Notes under the pieces: model-generated
The model's database searches: none
Seen by the model: the letters and a program-made list of their open reading frames with translations, nothing else
What the model was told of the DNA's origin: nothing
In this document: positions 8,075 through 16,997 of the stretch, one piece after another
Layout: each line of letters begins with the position of its first letter
Position numbering within the stretch: the first letter of the stretch is position 1
Source: an uncultured Paraprevotella sp.
GTDB lineage: Bacteria; Bacteroidota; Bacteroidia; Bacteroidales; Bacteroidaceae
Reading direction: 5' to 3'
Assembly (NCBI GenBank): GCA_944321345.1
Contig: CALUKY010000014.1
Span: forward strand, 1-64,000
DNA length: 64,000 nucleotides
Program-made: the position numbers and the translations under genes

Positions 8075-10076
8075 ATTTACCTGCGCGCTCCTGAATGTAT
8101 CCTTGCTGATAAGCATACAGCAACGCTTCCAGTTCTTCGATCTGACCTTGCAGTTCCTCGCCCTTGTCTGTATCGCGTACCATCATGCGCTGACTGCTCA
8201 TCTCGACAATCTGGGTGGTGCTGACAATATCGGTTCCGTTCTTGATGGCTTCTTCTGCCGAAGTGAACGGTTCGTGTTGTACGAGTTGGAATCCGCGGCT
8301 GTGATATACTAAGGTATATCCGGCAATACCGGTTGTATTATGGTAAGCCTTGGCAAAGCCACCGTCAATGACCATCAGTTTTCCGTTGGCCTTGATCGGG
8401 TTTTCGCCTTTGGCGGCACGTACCGGTACGTGTCCGTTGATAATGTGACGGTGAGGGCCGGTGACTTCAAAAGCGTCCAGTATCCGGTCGCACACTTCTT
8501 CATTGTCTCTGAGTTTATAGTAGTAACCTTTTTCCTCCGTATGCATAGCCTTGTCTTTCAGGAAGTAACGCTCGAAAGTGGCCATTTTTGACTTGTCGAA
8601 CAGTGGAGAATCCGGTCCGCACCAGATATACCAATAATAATCTATGGCAAACTCCTTGTCCTTTACCGTTTTACTGTTGCTCAACGCGGCACGCATCATT
8701 TGCCCCAGTTTTTCGAGCAGGGCGCGTCCCTGATATTTCTTACCCTGAATTTCTACGTCCTTGAGTGTACCGTCGGCGTTAAGCGGAATTGAGGCGTGGA
8801 AGAGCAGGTTGGAGTTGAAGATGCCATACAGGCAGCCATGCGAGAGCAGACACTGGATGTGATGCTTCAGGCGGTCGCAGATTCGGAACGAACGGTGCAG
8901 TTTTTCCACCAGTTCGGCTTCTTCATGTGTCAGTTTGTAGGGATCCTTCGGGTCAACGGTCGGGAAGGAATATTCTGTCATTTCGTATGTTTTGCCTTCA
9001 TAGACAAATACTTTGTTTTCCTGATCGATAAATTCCAGTTGTTTACGGTCCTGCATATTCCATTCCGGGTGCTTGTCAATCAGAGCGGCTTCCAGTTTGA
9101 ACTGGATTACAGAAATGGCCTTGTGCATCTGGGCGATGAGGCGCAGAGTCTTTCCGTTGTAATCCGTTTCCTCTTCGTTGATTTTCGGAATGAATTCCTT
9201 GCACGGGTCGTCTGCGTAGGTTTCCATGGCAAAAGTGGCCAGTGGCACCAGATTGATACCGTATCCGTCTTCCAACGTGTTCAGGTTGGCATAACGGAGT
9301 GATATGCGCAGCACGTTGGCAATACAGCAGTCGTTACCTGCGGCGGCTCCCATCCACAATGCGTCGTGATTTCCCCACTGGATGTCGAAGTGGTGATAGT
9401 TGCACAGCTTGTCCATGATGATGTGAGCGCCCGGTCCGCGGTCGTAGATGTCGCCCAGAACGTGCAGCTGGTCAATACTCAGACGCTGGATCAGATTGCA
9501 GATCTGAATAATGAAATCGTCAGCTCTTCCGGTAGAGATGATGGTTTCGATAATCCGGTTGAAATACCCTTGTTTGTTGTTTTCCAGAGGAGATTCGTGA
9601 AGCAATTCCTCGATGATGTAGGAAAATTCTTTAGGTAATGCTTTCCTTACTTTGGAACGCGTGTATTTGGAAGAAACCGTCTGACAGATTTTTACCAGCT
9701 GATGCAGGGTGATGTTGTAGAAATCGTTCAGATCCTCTTCCATGGCTTTGATATATTCCAGCTTCTTTTCCGGATAATAGATCAGTGAACACAGATTACG
9801 GATTTCGCTTTCACGCATGGTGTTGCCATACAATTCGGCAACCTTGCGCCGTATATTGCCCGAAGCATTTTTCAGAATATGCAGAAAGGCCTCGTATTCG
9901 CCGTGGATATCAGCCACAAAGTGCTCGGTGCCTTTCGGCAGGTTCATGATGGCTTCCAGATTGATAATTTCAGTACTGGCCGCCGCAATATTGGGGAAAC
10001 TTTGTGAGAGAAGTTCCAGTACGCGCTGATTGCTGTCGCCATACAGGTTGGCTATTTTTGATCTTTTACTGTTCAT
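8073..10076 (-). CDS. fbp: Fructose-1,6-bisphosphatase class III
   Basis: Gluconeogenic enzyme hydrolysing fructose 1,6-bisphosphate. The 667-residue length and the calcineurin-like metal motifs are those of the class III (Firmicutes/Bacteroidetes) family: VADIHGE, LGDIYDRGPGAH, WGNHDALWMGA, INGHVPVRAAKGENP and DGGFAKAYH. It bears no relation to the E. coli class I enzyme. A TACATTTG -7 box lies at 10113-10106 on the minus strand, 30 bases before the ATG. Monocistronic between hairpins. Confidence 0.95.
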   Translation of the reverse strand: MNSKRSKIANLYGDSNQRVLELLSQSFPNIAAASTEIINLEAIMNLPKGTEHFVADIHGEYEAFLHILKNASGNIRRKVAELYGNTMRESEIRNLCSLIYYPEKKLEYIKAMEEDLNDFYNITLHQLVKICQTVSSKYTRSKVRKALPKEFSYIIEELLHESPLENNKQGYFNRIIETIISTGRADDFIIQICNLIQRLSIDQLHVLGDIYDRGPGAHIIMDKLCNYHHFDIQWGNHDALWMGAAAGNDCCIANVLRISLRYANLNTLEDGYGINLVPLATFAMETYADDPCKEFIPKINEEETDYNGKTLRLIAQMHKAISVIQFKLEAALIDKHPEWNMQDRKQLEFIDQENKVFVYEGKTYEMTEYSFPTVDPKDPYKLTHEEAELVEKLHRSFRICDRLKHHIQCLLSHGCLYGIFNSNLLFHASIPLNADGTLKDVEIQGKKYQGRALLEKLGQMMRAALSNSKTVKDKEFAIDYYWYIWCGPDSPLFDKSKMATFERYFLKDKAMHTEEKGYYYKLRDNEEVCDRILDAFEVTGPHRHIINGHVPVRAAKGENPIKANGKLMVIDGGFAKAYHNTTGIAGYTLVYHSRGFQLVQHEPFTSAEEAIKNGTDIVSTTQIVEMSSQRMMVRDTDKGEELQGQIEELEALLYAYQQGYIQERAGK

Positions 10077-10279
10077 AATATCTGTCTCAGATTAATGGTT
10101 TTCAGCAAATGTATAAAATATAATTGTAATAATGGGGGCTTTTGGGAAAGATTTTAGTCTTGTAATCTGAAAAAAAAGTTCCGGAACAGCCTGGTCGGGT
10201 GTTGGTAAATTCTGGTATCTTTTCTGGTCAAAAACGGATAAAACCTGTTGAACCGTATTATTATCTCATGATAATATGT

Positions 10280-10287
10280 TATCTTTG
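10280..10287 (+). promoter_or_regulatory. -7 box before the Omp85-like gene
   Basis: TATCTTTG at 10280-10287, a full -7 consensus, 21 bases before ATG 10309. I found no good -33 element at 19-21 bp. The rest of the 232-bp interval from 10077 holds no gene I can support. Confidence 0.5.
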
Positions 10288-10308
10288 CGAGGTTAAAAAC
10301 AGAAACAG

Positions 10309-11508
10309 ATGATATTAAATAGACCAGGACTGTTCTTGTCGGTATTTTTATTTGTGTTTGGTGTGTCTGTCGTTCCTGCGTTTGCCCGAAATGTGGCAGA
10401 TGGAGAGTTTACCGGTACGGAAACGGATTCTGTGGAAACCGTATCGGGCAAGGATGAAAAGAAAAATCCGTTTAAATGGATCGGCAACTATCTCAAAAAT
10501 GCGAATAAGGAAAAAAACAAGCCATTTGATTTCAGTCTACTGTTAGGTCCCAGTTATACGGCTACCACTTCCTTAGGGCTCGGGGTTGCGGCATCAGGAC
10601 TTTATTCGCTCGACCGTAGTGATTCGACTTTACAAAAATCTAATGTGTCTCTTTATGGCAATGCTTCTATTGCCGGCATGTTGTCTATAGGGGTGCGTGG
10701 TAATAATTTCTTCCGAAAAGACCGTTTCCGGATTAACTATCAGACTTATATCTTCACTTTTCCCAGTTATATTTGGGGAATTGGCTATGATGACGGTTGT
10801 AACGGAGCGAATAAAAGCGAATATAGTCGTGTGAAATTCCAGTTCAAGCCCGATTTCCAGTTTAAAATATTCAAGCATACCTATTTGGGGGCGGTGGTAG
10901 ATGTCAGTTGGGTAAATGCTTATGGCTTTGAGCGTCCGGAGTTGATTCATGGACAGGATCAGCATGTGCAGAATTATGGTTTGGGTTTAAACCTGATTTA
11001 TGATAGCCGTGATTTTGTCTTGAACGCTTATCGCGGAAATTATTTTCGTTTGGAACAGATGTTCTATCCATCCTGGATGGGAAATACCTATTCGTTTACT
11101 TATACGGACCTGACCTATTCCGCCTATCGGAAAGTCTGGAAGGGAGGCGTAATGGCCATGGAGCTTCATGGGCTTCTTAATTACGGAAATGTGCCCTGGA
11201 CCATGCTGGCTCAGGTGGGCACCATGAACCGTATGCGCGGTTATTATGAGGGGCGTTACCGTGACCGTAATATTCTGGAAGGTCAGGTGGAACTGCGCCA
11301 GCATATCAAGGGCCGTAACGGAGTGGTGGCCTGGATCGGTTTTGCCAATGTTTTTCATAACTTTGATAACATCTGGCTTCGCGAAACGTTGCCGAATTAT
11401 GGAGTAGGTTATCGTTGGGAATTCAAGAAAAGGGTTAATGTACGCCTGGATCTGGGATTTACGAAAGACAGTCCGAATGTGTCGTTTAATATCAACGAAG
11501 CTTTTTAG
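10309..11508 (+). CDS. POTRA-less Omp85/BamA-type outer-membrane barrel
   Basis: A 399-residue protein with a signal peptide (cleavage probably after VVPAFA). A polar linker and a charged segment precede a 16-strand-type barrel of alternating aromatic strands. The MRGYYEGRYRDRN motif at about residue 310 is the (V/I/M)RG(Y/F) lid-loop signature of the Omp85 superfamily, followed by the expected VELRQHI strand; the protein ends in a Phe (NINEAF). There is no POTRA domain: only ~75 residues lie between signal and barrel. Function is unknown; related proteins are called BamA/TamA family in Bacteroides. The exported protein and nspC follow on the same strand 24 and 41 bases apart. Confidence 0.7.
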   Translation: MILNRPGLFLSVFLFVFGVSVVPAFARNVADGEFTGTETDSVETVSGKDEKKNPFKWIGNYLKNANKEKNKPFDFSLLLGPSYTATTSLGLGVAASGLYSLDRSDSTLQKSNVSLYGNASIAGMLSIGVRGNNFFRKDRFRINYQTYIFTFPSYIWGIGYDDGCNGANKSEYSRVKFQFKPDFQFKIFKHTYLGAVVDVSWVNAYGFERPELIHGQDQHVQNYGLGLNLIYDSRDFVLNAYRGNYFRLEQMFYPSWMGNTYSFTYTDLTYSAYRKVWKGGVMAMELHGLLNYGNVPWTMLAQVGTMNRMRGYYEGRYRDRNILEGQVELRQHIKGRNGVVAWIGFANVFHNFDNIWLRETLPNYGVGYRWEFKKRVNVRLDLGFTKDSPNVSFNINEAF

Positions 11509-11532
11509 CGGAAAATTTTTAAAAACAATAAT

Positions 11533-12486
11533 ATGAAAGGAAAGAAAGTATTGTTGACAGGAGCCATGGCTTTGCTTCCTGCCTTGTCCTTTGGTCAGGG
11601 GGAACTGATCAAGTATGGTAACTTTGACCAATGGATCGTGCGTAACATTAAGGAAAGTGCCATTATCGGCGGAAAGACCAAAACTCTTTATGAGGTGGGA
11701 CCGAATGCCGTGTGGAACAACAGTAAGGCTTATACCAATCAGGGAGGCTCACCCTGGGCTACTTCCAATGTGATGGCCAAAGTGGCAGGCATTACCAAAA
11801 CCAATACATCGGTGTATCGCGAGAAACGTGGAAACGGTTATTGTGCCTGTCTGAAAACTCATATCGAGAAGTGTGTGGTTCTGGGTATTGTAAATATCAA
11901 GGTACTGGCAGCCGGTTCTTTATGGTTGGGCAGTGCTTTGGAACCTGTGACCAGTACTTCGAATCCTATGAGTAAATTGTCGGCCGGAATACCGTTGGCA
12001 CGCCGTCCCAAAGCTGTTTGCTTTGATTATAAAGTGCAGCTTTCCGGTCAGCCGAACCGTATCCGTGAAACCGGTTTCAGCCGTGTGACCAAGGTGGCAG
12101 GAATGGATATGCCCGATGTGATCTGCATTCTGCAGAAAAGATGGGAGGACGCCGACGGTAATATTTACGCCAAACGTGTAGGAACCATGGTGCACCGTTT
12201 TTCTAAAAACACCGGTTGGGTAAACAACGCGCAGTTCCCGATTCAGTACGGTGATATTTCCAAGAAAAGCGGTTTCCAAAGTTATATGGGACTGATTGAC
12301 GGCGACGATACCAAATATTGTATCAACAGCAAGGGCAAGAATGTGCCGATCCGTGAGGTGGGCTGGGCTGATGCCGATGAAACTCCCACGCACATCATTC
12401 TGCAGTTTGATTCCAGTTACGGTGGCGCTTATGTAGGTTCTGTCGGTACGACCTTGTGGATTGATAATGTCAGATTGGTATACTAA
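11533..12486 (+). CDS. Exported PCMD-like carbohydrate-associated protein
   Basis: A 317-residue protein with a signal peptide (MKGKKVLLTGAMALLPALSFG, cut before QGEL). It opens with the NGDFE-like stretch KYGNFDQWI and ends in a beta-rich region ...GAYVGSVGTTLWIDNVRLVY, the usual last strand of PCMD (putative carbohydrate metabolism domain) proteins of Bacteroidetes. No lipobox cysteine follows the signal, so it is predicted to be periplasmic or secreted rather than a lipoprotein. No catalytic motif is evident. Family assignment rests on the ends only and is moderate. Confidence 0.6.
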   Translation: MKGKKVLLTGAMALLPALSFGQGELIKYGNFDQWIVRNIKESAIIGGKTKTLYEVGPNAVWNNSKAYTNQGGSPWATSNVMAKVAGITKTNTSVYREKRGNGYCACLKTHIEKCVVLGIVNIKVLAAGSLWLGSALEPVTSTSNPMSKLSAGIPLARRPKAVCFDYKVQLSGQPNRIRETGFSRVTKVAGMDMPDVICILQKRWEDADGNIYAKRVGTMVHRFSKNTGWVNNAQFPIQYGDISKKSGFQSYMGLIDGDDTKYCINSKGKNVPIREVGWADADETPTHIILQFDSSYGGAYVGSVGTTLWIDNVRLVY

Positions 12487-12527
12487 TCCTATTTTATAAT
12501 AAAAATAAGAAAGCAAGAAACGAGAAA

Positions 12528-13718
12528 ATGAAAATAGATTCCCGGACTTTTGAAGGTGTAAAGACTCCCTGTTATGTGATGGAGGAACGCTTGTTGCGTC
12601 GAAATCTGAGTCTGATTCGCGATGTGGCACAGCGTAGCGGTGCAGAAATTATTCTGGCTTTTAAATCCTTTGCGCTTTGGAAATCGTTTCCGATTTTCCG
12701 TGAGTATATTACCCATACTACAGCCAGTTCGCTCTATGAAGCACGGTTGGCTGCAGAGGAATTCGGCAGCAAGGCGCATACCTATTCGCCGGCTTATACG
12801 GAAGAAGATTTTGACCAGCTGATGGAATGCAGCAGTCATATCACATTTAATTCCCTGACTCAGTATGCCCGCTTCTGGCCTTTGGTAAAGGCCTATAATC
12901 ATCAGCATCCGGCCGAGGCCATTTCCTGCGGGATACGTGTGAATTCGGAATATTCGGAAATAGAGGTCGAACTATATGATCCTTGCGCTCCCGGTTCACG
13001 TTTCGGTGTGCTGGCCGGCGCTTTGTCTGATGAGTTGCCCGAAGGTATTGAAGGATTCCATTGTCATTGCCATTGCGAAAGCGATTCTACGGCTTTGGAA
13101 CATACGTTGGAGCATCTGGAAGCTAAATTCGGTAAATGGTTTCCTCAGTTGAAGTGGCTGAATTTGGGCGGAGGTCATCTGATGACCCGTAAGGGATACG
13201 ATACGGAGCATCTTATTTCCTTGTTGCAAGGTTTACGGGAGCGATATCCCAACTTGCGCATTATTCTGGAGCCTGGATCAGCATTTGCCTGGCAGACCGG
13301 TCCGTTGGTGTCGCGTGTGGTAGACATTGTTGAAAACAAAGGTATCCGTACGGCGATTCTGAATGTAAGTTTTACTTGTCACATGCCTGATTGTCTGGAA
13401 ATGCCTTATCAGCCTGCTGTACGAGGTGCAGAAACGATGCCTGAGGATTATATCAAGACTGCTGCTCCCGAAGAGCATGTATACCGGTTGGGAGGAAACA
13501 GTTGTCTGAGTGGCGATTTTATGTCATGCTGGAAGTTTGACCACGAACTGAAAACAGGAGAGATCCTGATATTTGAAGATATGATCCATTACACCACGGT
13601 CAAGACCAATATGTTTAACGGAATTCACCATCCGTCTATAGCTTTGCTGCATGAGGATGGTAGTCTGGAGTATTATCGGGAATACACTTACGAAGACTAT
13701 CGTGATCGTATGTGTTGA
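12528..13718 (+). CDS. nspC: Carboxynorspermidine/carboxyspermidine decarboxylase
   Basis: PLP enzyme of the alanine-racemase-fold decarboxylases that makes norspermidine or spermidine by the carboxy- route. The 396-residue product has the PLP lysine in LAFKSFALWKSF (K46), the HCHCHCESDS strand, the glycine-rich LNLGGGHLM, EPGSAFAWQTG and SCLSGDF (active-site cysteine/aspartate region). Family length is about 380. The partner dehydrogenase gene is not in this window. A terminator follows directly. Confidence 0.93.
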   Translation: MKIDSRTFEGVKTPCYVMEERLLRRNLSLIRDVAQRSGAEIILAFKSFALWKSFPIFREYITHTTASSLYEARLAAEEFGSKAHTYSPAYTEEDFDQLMECSSHITFNSLTQYARFWPLVKAYNHQHPAEAISCGIRVNSEYSEIEVELYDPCAPGSRFGVLAGALSDELPEGIEGFHCHCHCESDSTALEHTLEHLEAKFGKWFPQLKWLNLGGGHLMTRKGYDTEHLISLLQGLRERYPNLRIILEPGSAFAWQTGPLVSRVVDIVENKGIRTAILNVSFTCHMPDCLEMPYQPAVRGAETMPEDYIKTAAPEEHVYRLGGNSCLSGDFMSCWKFDHELKTGEILIFEDMIHYTTVKTNMFNGIHHPSIALLHEDGSLEYYREYTYEDYRDRMC

Positions 13719-13723
13719 AGAAT

Positions 13724-13787
13724 AAAGCAGATTTCTTTTGTTTTAAACCGTTTTGGAACGGATAAGGCAGAGAAATCTGCTTTTTTT
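13724..13787 (+). terminator. Terminator of nspC
   Basis: Arms AAAGCAGATTTCT (13724-13736) and AGAAATCTGCTTT (13771-13783) followed by a T run to 13787. The 34-base loop contains a small CCGTTTTGGAACGG hairpin. Confidence 0.75.
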
Positions 13788-13808
13788 GAAAGAAAAACTG
13801 TAGATTTG

Positions 13809-13839
13809 TTTGCAGGTTTCAAAAAAAGTCGTACCTTTG
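13809..13839 (+). promoter_or_regulatory. Promoter of the tRNA cluster
   Basis: TTTG (13809-13812), 19-base spacer, TACCTTTG (13832-13839): a full consensus Bacteroides promoter 30 bases before the first tRNA. Confidence 0.8.
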
Positions 13840-13869
13840 CATCGCATTCGGGAAGGATGACATGATAAC

Positions 13870-13942
<73 letters not shown>

Positions 13943-13958
13943 CTTCTTCTGAAAGAAT

Positions 13959-14039
13959 GCCCAGGTGGCGGAATGGTAGACGCGCTCGTTTCAGGTGCGA
14001 GTGTTGAGAGACGTGCAGGTTCGAGTCCTGTTCTGGGCA
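13959..14039 (+). tRNA. tRNA-Leu (CAG), copy 1
   Basis: 81 nt class II tRNA: acceptor GCCCAGG/TCTGGGC, anticodon stem CTCGT/GCGAG with loop TTCAGGT (anticodon CAG), long variable arm, T loop GTTCGAGTC. The 3' sequence after discriminator A reads CA, so CCA is not encoded. Confidence 0.96.
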
Positions 14040-14056
14040 CATTTCAGATTGATCTC

Positions 14057-14140
14057 GGAGAGATGGCGGAATTGGTAGACGCGCTACTTTGAGGGGGTAG
14101 TGACAATTGTGTCGTGGGAGTTCGAGTCTCCTTCTCTTCA
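14057..14140 (+). tRNA. tRNA-Leu (GAG)
   Basis: 84 nt class II tRNA: acceptor GGAGAGA/TCTCTTC (one G-T pair), anticodon loop TTGAGGG (GAG), long variable arm, T loop GTTCGAGTC, discriminator A. Single copy, lying between the two Gly-Leu units. Confidence 0.95.
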
Positions 14141-14151
14141 CAAAAATAAAT

Positions 14152-14224
<73 letters not shown>

Positions 14225-14241
14225 CTTTTTCCGAAAGGAAT

Positions 14242-14322
14242 GCCCAGGTGGCGGAATGGTAGACGCGCTCGTTTCAGGTGCGAGTGTTGAGAGACGTGCA
14301 GGTTCGAGTCCTGTTCTGGGCA
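14242..14322 (+). tRNA. tRNA-Leu (CAG), copy 2
   Basis: Exact copy of 13959-14039 up to the discriminator A, but followed here by CCA (14323-14325), so this copy encodes its 3' end. Confidence 0.96.
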
Positions 14323-14329
14323 CCAGGTT

Positions 14330-14395
14330 AAAAAGGAGGTATCTTTGATACTTCCTTTTTTGTTTTCCTCCGGTATGTACGCCGGAGGAATTTTC
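14330..14395. terminator. Tandem terminators after the tRNA cluster
   Basis: First hairpin AAAAAGGAGGTAT/ATACTTCCTTTTT (14330-14342, 14348-14360) with T runs on both strands, serving the tRNAs and the convergent transporter gene. A second hairpin, TCCTCCGG/CCGGAGGA (14366-14373, 14382-14389) followed by TTTT, acts on the plus strand only. Confidence 0.8.
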
Positions 14396-15346
14396 TTATT
14401 TGTTTTGCTGGTTCTGTTTCTTTTGGATTTGCCAGGTATTGAACAGGTTGTGCCAGATGCTGTAACAGCCTCCGGCGATGGCTGTGGCCGGATTCATGAA
14501 GCTGCTTCCCAGCCAAATGGCAAATACCGTATTCTTTTGTCCGAAGGCTTGTCCGGCACTGATACTTGCTCCAAACCGTTTTCCAATGGCTTTCCCGATC
14601 CAGAACTGGAAAGCACAGCAGAACAGGGAAACTAAGGCTATGCCCGTCAAGATACCGAGGCTTACAGACGTGTGCGCTACACTCTGTGCTGTGATGCCCA
14701 TGGCTATGGATAAGGCTATGCCCCATAAATAAAAGGCCAGATTGCGCACCTGATTAATCTGTTCTGTGGTTTTTCGGAAAAATGTCCGGAAAATCCAGGC
14801 TGCCACCATAGGTGCGATAAGCATTGGGAAGGTGCGGACCATGATAATGGTGGCCAGACTCCCAAAAGAATAATGCTGCGAATCACTGAGTATCGGGAGC
14901 AATACCGGTATGGTGCAGGCCGTGGCTATATTGATCAGGATAGTGTAAGATATGGTACCTGAAACATTTCCTCCTAATTTTTCCGTAACGACAGCTGCAG
15001 CTGTAGCTGTGGGGCAGATAAAACACAGGATACCGGCTTCGATCCAGATCTGCATGTCTGGATTTGCCCACGGAGTGATTAGGGCCAGTCCGATGCTGAT
15101 GCCGACCTGAAGCAGAGCGATCAGGAACTGCCATGGTGTGAGGCGCAGATTTTTCAGATCGATCTTGCAGAAAGTAAGAAATAGCATGGAAAAGATCAGA
15201 CAGGGCTGTACAATTTCCAGAGTGCGGTTAATGAAAGGACTGATACGGTCGATATGTGGAATATGCGACCCGATGATGTACAACAACACTCCCGTAACAA
15301 TGGCTGTCGGCAGTGTCCATTTCTTTAGAAAAGCCAGAATCTTCAT
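14396..15346 (-). CDS. Bile acid:sodium symporter (BASS) family transporter
   Basis: A 316-residue inner-membrane protein with about nine or ten helices, of the SBF/BASS family (ASBT, ArsB-like Acr3 relatives). Typical are the crossed-helix stretches CPTATAAAVVTEKLGGN (about residue 108) and AGQAFGQKNTVFAIWLGSSF, followed by the conserved NPATAIAGGCYSIWHNLFN end. Substrate cannot be read from sequence: bile acids, pantoate and other organic anions are known for the family. I start at ATG 15346 (MKILAFLKKW); the frame runs to 15415 but a TACCTTTG -7 box at 15376-15369 (minus) lies between, ruling out the longer form. Confidence 0.87.
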   Translation of the reverse strand: MKILAFLKKWTLPTAIVTGVLLYIIGSHIPHIDRISPFINRTLEIVQPCLIFSMLFLTFCKIDLKNLRLTPWQFLIALLQVGISIGLALITPWANPDMQIWIEAGILCFICPTATAAAVVTEKLGGNVSGTISYTILINIATACTIPVLLPILSDSQHYSFGSLATIIMVRTFPMLIAPMVAAWIFRTFFRKTTEQINQVRNLAFYLWGIALSIAMGITAQSVAHTSVSLGILTGIALVSLFCCAFQFWIGKAIGKRFGASISAGQAFGQKNTVFAIWLGSSFMNPATAIAGGCYSIWHNLFNTWQIQKKQNQQNK

Positions 15347-15417
15347 TTTTATATTTCTAAAACGGATGCAAAGGTAGTCTTTTTTCAGATGATATCTGTT
15401 ATAATTTGTTTTCATTG

Positions 15418-15449
15418 TTTGTGGATTCCAGTCCTTTTTTTTAATTTTG
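15418..15449 (+). promoter_or_regulatory. Predicted promoter of the 15528 gene
   Basis: TTTG (15418-15421), 20-base spacer, TAATTTTG (15442-15449). Transcription should start near 15456, at the palindrome described separately. Confidence 0.65.
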
Positions 15450-15455
15450 TGGCGG

Positions 15456-15474
15456 ATTACCTATACTAGGTAAT
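15456..15474. promoter_or_regulatory. Palindrome at the predicted transcription start
   Basis: ATTACCTA-TAC-TAGGTAAT, a perfect 8-bp inverted repeat with a 3-base centre, 6 bases after the -7 box. Suited to a dimeric repressor or to a 5'-end hairpin in the mRNA. A partial third copy (ATAGGTAG) follows at 15475-15482. Confidence 0.5.
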
Positions 15475-15527
15475 ATAGGTAGTCTGTGCTTTTTTCAGGT
15501 ATTAATTTGTTTATTTATATTGAGCAG

Positions 15528-16079
15528 ATGAACTTATATATCCGCTATTTTGATGAAGAATGTGTTGTGGGCAGTGTACAGGAAGCCTTTGATTTCCTGT
15601 CATCCATTCCGGGTATTGTTGTGGATGATTATTTTATGAATGATCTGAAGCAGTATATGGAAAGCCCGATGCCTTATCCGAAAAGATATAAAGTGCGTCC
15701 GAGAGTTTATTTTATTGTGATTAAAACCATGGCGCAGACTCTGGCTGAGTTTAAGGAGAATGGCGCTCGTCAGGCTTTGACTGTAGATAATCCTAAAGAT
15801 GCGGTAATAAATCGTCTGACGGAAGAGCAGATTGGCTGGTACGAAGGAGAAATCTTGTTTAAACGGGTGATTGCCATTCCCGGAACCAATAAATTCCAAT
15901 ATAAGGATACGATTTTCAAGGCAAGAGTAAAAGCTCATTCTCCGATGGAATGTTACATGCGGATTATTGATCATTTGAGGGCACGTAGAGATGTTGATCC
16001 CCGCAGCCAGTTCCCTTCGTCTAAAGGACGTAATTTCCGTTATCAGTTTTTGGGTATGATGGCCCAAAACGCAGAATGA
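15528..16079 (+). CDS. Conserved-looking protein of unknown function, 183 aa
   Basis: I do not recognise this family. The product is soluble, has no signal peptide or membrane helix, and alternates predicted strands and helices (MNLYIRYFDEECVVGSVQEA, then YPKRYKVRPRVYFIVIKT). The C-terminus is basic. Codon use and composition resemble the neighbours. The ATG at 15528 fits the promoter at 15418-15449, leaving a leader of about 70 bases with a palindrome. The next unknown gene starts 67 bases downstream on the same strand and may share the transcript. Confidence 0.75.
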   Translation: MNLYIRYFDEECVVGSVQEAFDFLSSIPGIVVDDYFMNDLKQYMESPMPYPKRYKVRPRVYFIVIKTMAQTLAEFKENGARQALTVDNPKDAVINRLTEEQIGWYEGEILFKRVIAIPGTNKFQYKDTIFKARVKAHSPMECYMRIIDHLRARRDVDPRSQFPSSKGRNFRYQFLGMMAQNAE

Positions 16080-16146
16080 TCCTTGCTGTTACGGTGTGGC
16101 AGCTGTTTTCGATACTAATTTATTAAGAACTTAATGATTGAATTAT

Positions 16147-16887
16147 ATGCATAATAAAAATTACTCCATGGAATCTGTGTTAGACTTGAATTCCAGTAAT
16201 ATTTGGGGATTGGACGCTATAGAATTGGCGGAATTATGGAATAATGAGAAAAAGGATGAGGACACAATAACCTCGGAAGATAAAATTCTGAATGTACTGC
16301 GTCTTGCTTTTGAGGTGACCCAGTTTGATTCTGAGAATGAGCGTGAACTGGCTAAATATAAGACAGGGTCTTATGTAATCCTGTCGCATCTGGATGAGAA
16401 TAAAAAAGGAGCCATCGCTATTCGTAAAAAAGAGATCAAGCGCATTACGGATCTTTCTTATGAAAATGTCAAGTATATTTCTGCAAAAACCTTATTGGAG
16501 TTGATAGAAAGAAATTTTGGTGGAGGATGGGATTCTATTTCCTTGGCAATAAAGGATATTATAGAATCGGCATTTGATATCAGTACAACGACATTGCCGG
16601 CTTCCCGTCTGCATATTAAAGGAGGAACCCTGGAGCGTAAGGTTGCTGATGGCTATGAGTACCTGGAGGTACCAAAGGGAACTTGGGTAGAGGCTATCTT
16701 TGCCAAGAAAAAAGATTTGCAGGAGAAATTGCGTTTTATTCAGGAGCCCGAATATGATGAGGATGGAAATCGTCGATTGGATAATGACGACAATGATGAT
16801 GACAATAATGACGAAGAAAGTTTCTACGAAAGCTATACTCCTGAGGCTGACGTAAAGGATGTAGACGAGATGTCTGACGAACTATAA
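16147..16887 (+). CDS. Unknown protein with a very acidic C-terminal tail
   Basis: Not recognised. A 246-residue cytosolic protein whose middle (LILNV-like helices, then KTGSYVILSHLDENKKGAIAIRKKEI) looks globular; the last ~50 residues are dominated by Asp/Glu/Asn (LDNDDNDDDNNDEES). No signal or membrane segment. The acidic tail resembles DNA-mimic or chaperone-type tails in composition only, not by homology. I use ATG 16147; TTG 16138 and ATG 16168 are alternatives. A strong terminator follows. Confidence 0.7.
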   Translation: MHNKNYSMESVLDLNSSNIWGLDAIELAELWNNEKKDEDTITSEDKILNVLRLAFEVTQFDSENERELAKYKTGSYVILSHLDENKKGAIAIRKKEIKRITDLSYENVKYISAKTLLELIERNFGGGWDSISLAIKDIIESAFDISTTTLPASRLHIKGGTLERKVADGYEYLEVPKGTWVEAIFAKKKDLQEKLRFIQEPEYDEDGNRRLDNDDNDDDNNDEESFYESYTPEADVKDVDEMSDEL

Positions 16888-16913
16888 GTTTCTTAAAGAA
16901 ATAAATAAAAAAG

Positions 16914-16958
16914 AACGAGTATTTTGCCGTATTTGTCCGGGCAAAATACTCGTTTTGT
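16914..16958 (+). terminator. Terminator after the acidic-tail gene
   Basis: Perfect 15-bp arms AACGAGTATTTTGCC (16914-16928) and GGCAAAATACTCGTT (16940-16954) followed by TTG. Confidence 0.75.
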
Positions 16959-16997
16959 AAAACAATCCTTTCCTTGAAAAATGAATAGTTTTTGCTG

